This document shows, in pieces, positions 33,566 through 42,236 of a stretch of 64,000 nucleotides of DNA (position 1 is the stretch's first letter; each line of letters begins with the position of its first letter). The notes below the pieces were generated by a model, which was not told the origin of the DNA, made no database searches, and saw only the letters and a program-made list of their open reading frames with translations. Made by a program: the position numbers and the translations under genes. The stretch is from Acidovorax sp. 107 (GTDB taxonomy: Bacteria > Pseudomonadota > Gammaproteobacteria > Burkholderiales > Burkholderiaceae_C), in the NCBI RefSeq assembly GCF_003058055.1, contig NZ_QBTZ01000001.1, forward strand, positions 870,501-934,500, in the 5' to 3' direction.

Positions 33566-35282
33566 TGGGCACCTTCTTCAGTTTGACTTCCAGTGTTGCT
33601 AGTTTGGCATCGTCCACGGCGTAGCCGTTCTTCATGACATCGAATAATGCAGCTTTGAAGCTTTCTAAGAAAGCGTTAGTTGCCTTTGGATTATTTTCTA
33701 CCCAATGACGCCACGCACTGAACGGCTTAACACTCGTGGAAATCAGCAATTGGAAATCTTCAGAATTGTAAAAATTCTTGAAAATGTCCCGTTTTGTCTT
33801 GTTGCCGCTGTAAGCAGCGAGGCGCTCCTCTAGATCGACAACGTTTCCACTGATGCCCAACTCTCTAATTGCCTCGCGCCCAGCTGAATTGGTAAAGACA
33901 TCACGAGAAAACTGCAAGTCGTTTTCCCAAAAAGCGTCATCAGGTGGCAGGTTGTATAGATGTTCGAAGATTAGTTGATCTGGCGGTAAATCACCCGGGA
34001 GCAATACGACAGTTTTAAACCCTTTTCCCTTTAAGAGGGACCTAGCGTCAGCATCCAAACAAACAACACTGTTTACAGAAAATTCCGGAACCTTCTTGTC
34101 AAGAAGATACACGTAATTTGGGCAGCCCATTTTGATGCCCGACATTTGATTTAGAAATTTCTTTATTGGCTGTCGGTAGATTAATGCCGAGAAGAAATCT
34201 TCGGCCTCTTTGTCCTCAAAATAGACATTGACGCTGGGTAGCGTGGCGGTCCGTCCAGCGCTGACAGTTCTCGTTTGGATGTCGGCACTGATCTTTGCCC
34301 AAGACCAGTCCTGCATGACCTGAACTGATCCATATGTATTGCTCAAATAGATTGTCTTAAATTTCTTGCTATATTCATGCTGGCTCTGCTCATATGCGTA
34401 CTCAATCATTACAGGTGAGTGAGATGTCATAACAACTTGCAAATTGAGCTTCCTGCATTCACGTTCAAGAATCTTCAGCAGGTTGACTTGCGCAGTTGGA
34501 AATAGGCCAGCATCAGCTTCATCAATCAGCAGCAAACCGCCTTTGTAGTCTGCATATTCAGTTTTGAGTTTTTTAAACGACAGGAGCGCCATGATGATCT
34601 GACCCGCATTGTCTTCACCAGCGGAAACTGACTCGTGGTTGTAGTTGTCACCATGGGCCACGGCGGAATTGATTGTTCCGTGCGTGCCGGTGGCCTTGGT
34701 GGAGCTCCGGTTGAGTAATTCGTTGGTCAGAGAAATGAATTCCTGCTCATGGGCTTTTAGATAATCGAAGTCTATTGCTTTGTAGTCACGGTCTGCAATC
34801 GGATAAAGCCGCTTCAAGCTCAAGAAAATCACAGGATGTGTGAAATTTCTACTGGTGTTCCCGGTGGCGATACTATTTTTTCTGATGACCGGGCGTGGCA
34901 GTATTATTTTTGTTTCATTTTCGGTAACGCCGCGGGTCATCAATTCCAAGTTGGCTGTTGCGGCTTGGTTGGTGTACCCATCATGCATATGAATGATGGC
35001 GGACAGCGATCCCGGTATATCAAATTTCTCAGAAATTCTGATATGTTCTTTGTACTGAGACTTGAAGCCTTGACCGCTGATTTGTTTGAAATCACGAAGA
35101 CTTACGCCGGTGACATAGTCTTTTTCAAAACTAAAAATTTGTGCTGCAATCCCAAGGATTGAGGACTTGGATGTTCCATTTTTTCCGCAAATAACAGTGA
35201 TGTAGTTACCGAACTCAACTTCGACGTCATTTAGCGCGCGAAATTTCTCGATTGTTATTTTTTTGAGTTGTGTCCCTGCCAT
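33555..35282 (-). CDS. AAA/ABC-type ATPase with TOPRIM-like C-terminus (OLD/PARIS-like)
   Basis: 575 aa from the ATG at 35282, preceded by AAGGGGAGG. N-terminal ATPase of the AAA_15/OLD type: Walker A variant GKNGTSKS (33-40), signature-like SVSAGEDNAGQI (218-229), Walker B LLLIDEAD (250-257) and the switch His in MTSHSP (285-290). A C-terminal region has VYFEDKEAEDFF (Glu356) and CLDADARS (Asp410, Asp412), spaced as in TOPRIM nuclease domains. OLD nucleases and the PARIS proteins AriA/AriB share this combination. A start at 35315 is less likely. Low GC content marks it as acquired with the methylase. Confidence 0.8.
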   Translation of the reverse strand: MAGTQLKKITIEKFRALNDVEVEFGNYITVICGKNGTSKSSILGIAAQIFSFEKDYVTGVSLRDFKQISGQGFKSQYKEHIRISEKFDIPGSLSAIIHMHDGYTNQAATANLELMTRGVTENETKIILPRPVIRKNSIATGNTSRNFTHPVIFLSLKRLYPIADRDYKAIDFDYLKAHEQEFISLTNELLNRSSTKATGTHGTINSAVAHGDNYNHESVSAGEDNAGQIIMALLSFKKLKTEYADYKGGLLLIDEADAGLFPTAQVNLLKILERECRKLNLQVVMTSHSPVMIEYAYEQSQHEYSKKFKTIYLSNTYGSVQVMQDWSWAKISADIQTRTVSAGRTATLPSVNVYFEDKEAEDFFSALIYRQPIKKFLNQMSGIKMGCPNYVYLLDKKVPEFSVNSVVCLDADARSLLKGKGFKTVVLLPGDLPPDQLIFEHLYNLPPDDAFWENDLQFSRDVFTNSAGREAIRELGISGNVVDLEERLAAYSGNKTKRDIFKNFYNSEDFQLLISTSVKPFSAWRHWVENNPKATNAFLESFKAALFDVMKNGYAVDDAKLATLEVKLKKVPNVL

Positions 35283-35390
35283 GTTGCCTCCCCTTAGTCT
35301 TATTGAAATTTCCATTCAATCATGCACGAAGGACGTGTTTGATTGCCTACTAAGTCCGCTTCGGGTCGAACTCCGTCAACATTCCAAATC

Positions 35391-35428
35391 AAAAAGGCCA
35401 GCAAACTTTTTGCTTTGCTGGCCTTTTT
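35391..35428 (-). terminator. Intrinsic terminator of glnS
   Basis: AAAAAGGCCAGCAAA (35391-35405) pairs with TTTGCTGGCCTTTTT (35414-35428) around a short CTTTTTGC loop. With A- and T-runs on both sides it can work in both directions. It lies just after the glnS stop and marks the border of the AT-richer island. Confidence 0.85.
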
Positions 35429-35444
35429 ATTACTTCACGGGAAA

Positions 35445-37268
<1,824 letters not shown>

Positions 37269-37439
37269 CCAGCCATTTTAGGCGGCGGTTTCGTGACGGT
37301 TTACGCATTAAAACCAGCGCGTGTACGTTCAGACACAACGTAAAGACGGTTTTGTGCCATCCTTTTAGGCACTTGGTGCGTTGTGTACCGGTGAGGCGTG
37401 CCCTTTTGGCGGGCCGCCCTCATTCACTAGGAGATTTCC

Positions 37440-37778
37440 ATGACGAAAACCCGTTCTGTTTCTACTGCGGCCGCTGTGGCGGGTGTGGCGCTGGCCCTGT
37501 TGGCTGGTGCTGGCTCCGCCCAGGCCCGCGATGTCAATTGGTCCGTGGGCATTGGCGTGCCCGGCGTGGTAGTGGGGGCCAGCAATGGCTACTATGCCCC
37601 CGCCCCGGTGTACGTGGCGCCACCCCCGCCGGTGTATTACGCCCCCCCTCCACGCCCTGTGTACTACAACGCTCCCCCGGTGTACTACGCACCGCCCCCA
37701 GCGGTGGTTTATGGCGGGTACGGCTATGGCGGCTACCGCCACCACGGGCACGGCCACGGTCGCCACTGGGACCGCTGA
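37440..37778 (+). CDS. Secreted Pro/Tyr-rich protein
   Basis: 112 aa with a Sec signal (AAAVAGVALALLAGAGSAQA). The mature part has a short DVNWSVGIGVPGVVVG start, then repeated Y-x-A-P-P-P units (YAPAPVYVAPPPPVYYAPPP and so on) and a Gly/Tyr/His-rich tail (YGYGGYRHHGHGHG). Such low-complexity envelope proteins are frequent in Burkholderiales and have no assigned role. TAGGAGA precedes the ATG. Confidence 0.75.
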   Translation: MTKTRSVSTAAAVAGVALALLAGAGSAQARDVNWSVGIGVPGVVVGASNGYYAPAPVYVAPPPPVYYAPPPRPVYYNAPPVYYAPPPAVVYGGYGYGGYRHHGHGHGRHWDR

Positions 37779-37857
37779 TCAGCCCTGGCGGCTGGTCTTT
37801 CACCAACCTCTTGGGCGCGAGTCGCTCATTGGCAGCGTTGCACAGGCTGCCTTTTAC

Positions 37858-37882
37858 AGCGGTCCCTCGGGGCCGCTTTTTT
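37858..37882 (+). terminator. Intrinsic terminator after the Pro/Tyr-rich gene
   Basis: AGCGG (37858-37862) and CCGCT (37873-37877), extended by inner C-G pairs around TCCCTCGGGG, form a GC-rich hairpin followed by TTTTTT. It lies about 80 nt after the stop of the upstream gene and ahead of aroQ. Confidence 0.75.
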
Positions 37883-37949
37883 CTTGGCACTTCATAATCC
37901 GGCCTTCTGGCCTGCCAGCGTGGCAGGCGTTGCCCCGGAGACCCTGTCT

Positions 37950-38423
37950 GTGACCGCCCAAAAAACCGTTTTTGTCCTCAATGGCCCCAATCTGAACCTG
38001 CTGGGCACCCGTGAGCCCGCCGTATATGGCGCGGCCACCCTGGCCGATGTGGAAAAGCTCTGCACTGACGCCTGCAATCGCTACGGTTTTGCGCTGCGGT
38101 TTCACCAAAGCAACCACGAAGGCGCGCTGGTGGACTGGATTCATGAGGCGGGCCGCCTGCATGCAGCGGGCGAACTGGCGGGTGTGGTCATCAACGCCGG
38201 GGCCTACACCCACACCAGCATTGCCCTGCACGACGCCATCAAGGGCACGGGCATCACCCTGATCGAGCTGCACATCAGCAACGTGCATGCACGCGAGGCC
38301 TATCGCCACCATTCGTACATGGCTGCCGCCGCCAAGGCGGTGATGTGTGGGTTTGGCGTGCTGGGCTATGGCCTGGCGATTGACGGCCTAGCGCAATTGC
38401 TGGCCCAGCAGCCTGCGGCCTGA
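37950..38423 (+). CDS. aroQ: 3-dehydroquinate dehydratase, type II
   Basis: 157 aa from a GTG at 37950, preceded by CGGAG. Type II DHQase motifs: [54 protein letters not shown] and [20 protein letters not shown]. It catalyses the third step of the shikimate pathway as a cytosolic dodecamer. The frame is open further upstream, but the sequence before the GTG is not conserved in character. Confidence 0.93.
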   Translation: MTAQKTVFVLNGPNLNLLGTREPAVYGAATLADVEKLCTDACNRYGFALRFHQSNHEGALVDWIHEAGRLHAAGELAGVVINAGAYTHTSIALHDAIKGTGITLIELHISNVHAREAYRHHSYMAAAAKAVMCGFGVLGYGLAIDGLAQLLAQQPAA

Positions 38424-38452
38424 CGGCCGGGCGCGCGGGGGATTCCACTGCC

Positions 38453-38866
38453 ATGGCCCCGCTGCCCCTGCAAATTTCTGAGGACGAGGTCGAAATCACG
38501 GCCATGCGCGCGCAGGGTGCGGGCGGGCAGAACGTCAACAAGGTATCGAGCGCAGTGCACCTGCGCTTTGACGTGGCGGCATCATCGCTGCCCGAAGATG
38601 TGAAGGAGCGCCTGCTGGCCCTGCGCGACACCCGCATCACGCAAGACGGTGTGGTGGTCATTAAGGCACAGCAATACCGCAGCCAGGAGCTGAACCGTGC
38701 CGACGCCCTGGAGCGCCTGAACGCGCTGGTCAACAGCGTGGCCGTGCCACCCCGCGTGCGCCGGGCCACCAAACCCACCTATGGGTCCCAACAGCGGCGC
38801 CTGCAAACCAAGACGCAGCGGGGCGAGACCAAGGCGCTGCGGGGTAGGGTGCGCGACGGCTCATGA
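38453..38866 (+). CDS. arfB: Peptidyl-tRNA hydrolase ArfB (ribosome rescue)
   Basis: 137 aa. GAGGQNVNKVSSAVHLRFD carries the GGQ motif of release factors. The basic C-terminal tail (RRATKPTYGSQQRRLQTKTQRGE) is what ArfB/YaeJ inserts into the empty mRNA channel. Releases peptides from ribosomes stalled at mRNA ends. It is 29 nt downstream of aroQ. Confidence 0.92.
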   Translation: MAPLPLQISEDEVEITAMRAQGAGGQNVNKVSSAVHLRFDVAASSLPEDVKERLLALRDTRITQDGVVVIKAQQYRSQELNRADALERLNALVNSVAVPPRVRRATKPTYGSQQRRLQTKTQRGETKALRGRVRDGS

Positions 38867-39021
38867 TGCTTTGATCCCAGGTTGTCCGGTGCTTCCCGCT
38901 GCACACCATGGGCCTGTCAATGTTTGATTGGCATCATCCGTAGAACAATCTGTCTGCGCTGCAGGACTTGGTATCACGGGCCATCAGTCCTACATTCATG
39001 GCATCCCTTGATGGAGTTGTC

Positions 39022-39852
39022 ATGTCTGCCTCTGCCCAAGCCCCCGTTCCAGTTTCTGCTGCAATTCCCGCCCTGTTTGTGTCGCACGGTGCGCCCTTGT
39101 TTGCGTTGGACGCTGGCACCACCGGCCCGGCGCTCACGCAATGGGGCCAGAGTCTGAAGTCGCAGTACCCCGGTCTGCGGGGTGTGGTAGTCATGTCGCC
39201 GCACTGGATGGCGCGGTCGGCGCAGGTGATGACCGGGCCGCAGCCCGCTACCTGGCACGACTTTGGCGGGTTTCCCCCCGCGCTGTACCAGCTGCAATAC
39301 CCCGCCCCCGGCTCGCCCGCGCTGGCGCAAGAGGTGCTGGGCCTGCTGCAGGCCGCGGGTGTGGCGGCCCAGGGTGACGCGGCCCGCCCCTTTGACCATG
39401 GCGCCTGGGTGCCGCTGATGCATTTGTTCCCGCAGGCCGACGTGCCCGTGGTGCAGGTGGCCCTGCCCGTGGGCGCTGGCCCGGCCGAGGTGTATGCGCT
39501 GGGCGCCGCCTTGCGCAGCCTGCGCAGCCAAGGCGTGCTGGTGGTGGGGTCGGGCAGCATGACGCACAACCTGGCCGAGTTTTTTGGCGGCGAGCGCGCG
39601 CCCGCGCCCTATGTGCTGGAGTTCAGCCGCTGGATCGAGGATGCTCTGGCCCGTGGCGACATGGCGGCGCTGCTCAACTACCGCAGCCAGGCACCCCATG
39701 CCCACCGCGCTCACCCCACTGAAGACCACTTTTTGCCGATCTTTTTTGCGCTGGGTGCGGCGGGCGACGACCTGCACGCAAACTACTTGAGCCGCGAGGT
39801 GATGTACAGCATGCTGTCGATGGACGCTTTCGCCCTGGAGCCAGTGCACTGA
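39022..39852 (+). CDS. LigB/DODA-family extradiol dioxygenase
   Basis: 276 aa from the ATG at 39022, with GGAG at 39013-39016; an in-frame ATG at 38998 is an alternative. Class III extradiol dioxygenase pattern: PALFVSHGAPLFAL, VVVMSPHWMARS (His ligand), PFDHGAWVPLMHLFP (His and acid), VVGSGSMTHNL (His) and HPTEDHFLPIFFALGAAG. YgiD/DODA relatives cleave catechol rings such as DOPA. Substrate here is unknown and no aromatic pathway is adjacent. Confidence 0.85.
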   Translation: MSASAQAPVPVSAAIPALFVSHGAPLFALDAGTTGPALTQWGQSLKSQYPGLRGVVVMSPHWMARSAQVMTGPQPATWHDFGGFPPALYQLQYPAPGSPALAQEVLGLLQAAGVAAQGDAARPFDHGAWVPLMHLFPQADVPVVQVALPVGAGPAEVYALGAALRSLRSQGVLVVGSGSMTHNLAEFFGGERAPAPYVLEFSRWIEDALARGDMAALLNYRSQAPHAHRAHPTEDHFLPIFFALGAAGDDLHANYLSREVMYSMLSMDAFALEPVH

Positions 39853-39910
39853 CACGGAACTCCTCGCACTCCACCCGTTTTTGGCCCTAAACCGTTTGAG
39901 GTGCACATAT

Positions 39911-40582
39911 ATGCTTACCTTGCCGCTCACATTTTTGCAGCGCCCCGCTGCTGCCACCACCCCTCGCCCCTGGCTGCTGGTGCTGATGCATGGCGTGGGC
40001 AGCAACGAGCAGGACCTGTTCAGCCTGTCGCCACAGATCCCGGACCGGTTCCATGTGCTGAGCCTGCGGGCGCCGTTTCGCATGGGGCCGGGTTCGCATG
40101 CGTGGTTTGATTTTTCCATCGAGCCGAGCGGCGAGCGCTCCATCAACGAAGAGCAGGAGGCGCAAAGTCGCGCGCTGATAGCCCAGGCGGTCGAGTCCGC
40201 CGCCGAACAACTGGGCATCCCGCCCGAGCGCGTGGTGGTGGGCGGCTTCAGCCAGGGCGGCATCATGGCTCTGTCGCTGCTGCTGACCCAGCCCGCGCTG
40301 ATGCATGCGGGCTTGGTGTGGCACAGCCGCCTGCTGCCCCAGGTGGTGCCGCTCACGGCGCCCGCCGATGCGCTGCGCGGCAAGCAACTATGGCTGAGCC
40401 ATGGCACGCACGACAACGTGATCCCGCTGGCCAACGCCCAGGCCATCGCTCATCACATGGCACCGCTGCCGGTGACGGTGACGTACCATGAGTTCCCCAG
40501 CGCGCACGAAATTCGCCCGTCCGAGCTGGCAGCCACGGTGGCCTGGCTGGAGTCGCTGTCCACCACACCGACGGCGTTTTAA
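39911..40582 (+). CDS. Carboxylesterase/phospholipase-type alpha/beta hydrolase
   Basis: 223 aa from the ATG at 39911. Small serine esterase (YpfH/lysophospholipase-like): LLVLMHGVGSNEQDLFSL, nucleophile GGFSQGGIMALSLLL, Asp in GTHDNVIPLANA and His in FPSAHEI. No signal peptide, so cytosolic. It may be co-transcribed with the dioxygenase 58 nt upstream. Confidence 0.85.
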   Translation: MLTLPLTFLQRPAAATTPRPWLLVLMHGVGSNEQDLFSLSPQIPDRFHVLSLRAPFRMGPGSHAWFDFSIEPSGERSINEEQEAQSRALIAQAVESAAEQLGIPPERVVVGGFSQGGIMALSLLLTQPALMHAGLVWHSRLLPQVVPLTAPADALRGKQLWLSHGTHDNVIPLANAQAIAHHMAPLPVTVTYHEFPSAHEIRPSELAATVAWLESLSTTPTAF

Positions 40583-40742
40583 GCGGGGCACTCTCGCGGG
40601 CCGGCCCCGGCTGGGCTACAACGCGTTACTAGGGCCTGGGTGTGCGGTTGTCCAATCGTGCAGTTCCCATGTGGGACTGAGAGGGAACGCCTGACGCCAT
40701 GGAGCGTCGGACAAGGGTTGTTCCTGTGTTGAAGGAGAGCCC

Positions 40743-41633
40743 ATGCCCGATCAAGACACCGCAGAATTCCGCCCCGCGCCAGAGCGCACTTCCTCCACCC
40801 TCTGGGTCGTGCTGGCCGCGCTGGTATGCGCAGTGGCGGCTGGCGCCGCCTGGTGGTTCTGGCTGCGGCCGGTAGAGCCAGCGGCAGCGCCACCCCCGGT
40901 AGTGGTCGCCCCCGCCGCACCGGCAGCGCCCCCGCCCGTCCCCGAGGCGTCGGGGCCGCAGAACCCTGTGGATGCGCTGGCACCGCCCGACGCCGCCTTG
41001 CCCGCGCTGGCTGAGTCCGACCCCCGGGTGGCAGAGCTGTTGGCCGAGCTGCTGGGCCGTGACAAGCTGGCGATGTTTCTGCAGACCGACGGTTTTGTTC
41101 GCCGTGTGGTGGCCACCGTGGACAACCTGGGCCGCACCCACGCGCCATCGCGCATGTGGCCGGTGCAGCCCACGGCGCAACGGTTTGTGGTGGATGGCAC
41201 TGGCAACGCGCCCACCGCCATCGCGGCGGCCAATGCAGCTCGCTACAGCGCCTTCTTGGCGTTTGCCGAAGCGGTACCGATGGAGCCCGCCGTGGCGCTG
41301 TACGCGCGGATGTACCCGCTGTTTCAGCAAGCGTATGAAGAGCTGGGCTACCCCCGGCGCTACTTCAATGACCGCCTGGTGGCGGTGCTGGACCAGTTGC
41401 TGCAGGTGCCCGAGCCCGCGGGCCCGCTACAGGTCAAGCTCACGCCCGTGAATACCGACGTGCCCAACCTGCGACCCTGGGTGCGCTACGAGTTTGTGGA
41501 CCCCGCGCTGGAGGCGCTGCCAAGCGGTCAGAAGATCCTGCTGCGCATGGGCCCCGCCAACGAGGCGCGTGCCAAGGCGCTGATCCGCGAGCTGCGCAAG
41601 CGCGTGGCGACGAGCGGCGTGGTGCGCAAATAG
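40743..41633 (+). CDS. DUF3014 protein, membrane-anchored
   Basis: 296 aa. One N-terminal membrane helix (LWVVLAALVCAVAAGAAWWFWL, about residues 20-41), then a Pro/Ala-rich linker and a folded domain (LLAELLGRDKLAMFLQTDGFVRRVVATVDNLGR, PMEPAVALYARMYPLFQQAYEELGYP) that fits DUF3014. Likely type II topology with the domain in the periplasm. Function unknown. AAGGAGAGCCC precedes the ATG. Confidence 0.82.
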   Translation: MPDQDTAEFRPAPERTSSTLWVVLAALVCAVAAGAAWWFWLRPVEPAAAPPPVVVAPAAPAAPPPVPEASGPQNPVDALAPPDAALPALAESDPRVAELLAELLGRDKLAMFLQTDGFVRRVVATVDNLGRTHAPSRMWPVQPTAQRFVVDGTGNAPTAIAAANAARYSAFLAFAEAVPMEPAVALYARMYPLFQQAYEELGYPRRYFNDRLVAVLDQLLQVPEPAGPLQVKLTPVNTDVPNLRPWVRYEFVDPALEALPSGQKILLRMGPANEARAKALIRELRKRVATSGVVRK

Positions 41634-41666
41634 TGTTCGCAGCGTTGCTTGCAGCAATGTGCATGC

Positions 41667-42134
41667 TCAGGCGCTGGGCAAGGGCAGGGCGGTCTTGTAG
41701 CGTACCTGCTTGAGTGCAAAGCTCGACCGGATCTTCTCCACGCCCGGAATGGGCGACAGCTGCTCCAGAATGAACCGCTCCAGCGCGCCGATGTCGGCCA
41801 GCGCCACGCGGATGAGGTAGTCGCTGTCGCCGCTCATCAGGTAGCACTCCATCACTTCGTCGTGCTCGGCAATGCGGCGTTCAAAGTCGGCCAGGGCTTC
41901 CTTGCTTTGCGTCTTGAGGCTGATGCTGATGAACACATTGAGCCCCAGCCCCAGCGCCGCCGCATTGGCCAGCGCCACATAGCGGCTGATGACGTCAGCC
42001 GCCTCCAGCGCCTTTACCCGCGCAAGGCAGGGCGAGGGCGACAGGTGCACGCGCCGCGCCAGCTCCACGTTGGACAGAGAGCCGTCGGCCTGCAGCTCGG
42101 CCAGGATGCGCAAATCGAGGGTATCCAGTTTCAT
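41667..42134 (-). CDS. Lrp/AsnC family regulator divergent from aceE-like gene
   Basis: 155 aa from the ATG at 42134. HTH (LDTLDLRILAELQADGSLSNVELARRVHLSPSPCLARVKALEAADVI) and RAM domain (LNVFISISLKTQSKEAL, ECYLMSGDSDYLIRVALADI). The C-terminal SSFALKQVRYKTALPL is typical of Lrp/BkdR-like members. It faces the AceE-type E1 gene across 102 nt that contain a candidate operator, so it likely controls that gene in response to an amino acid. Confidence 0.9.
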   Translation of the reverse strand: MKLDTLDLRILAELQADGSLSNVELARRVHLSPSPCLARVKALEAADVISRYVALANAAALGLGLNVFISISLKTQSKEALADFERRIAEHDEVMECYLMSGDSDYLIRVALADIGALERFILEQLSPIPGVEKIRSSFALKQVRYKTALPLPSA

Positions 42135-42179
42135 ATGCCGCAGTTTATGGCTTTGGCGGCATAAAGTGCCATGACGGCA
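42134..42179. promoter_or_regulatory. Candidate Lrp operator between regulator and aceE-like gene
   Basis: TATGCCGC (42134-42141) and GCGGCATA (42156-42163) form a perfect 8-bp inverted repeat that overlaps the regulator's start codon. TGCC..GGCA (42167-42179) is a second short palindrome. Their position between divergent promoters fits autoregulation plus control of the E1 gene. Inference from symmetry only. Confidence 0.5.
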
Positions 42180-42236
42180 TGGCGTAAAAGGCAAAACGGC
42201 AACTCATTTGGAGCCAGCCTCGCTACAGTGGCTGCC

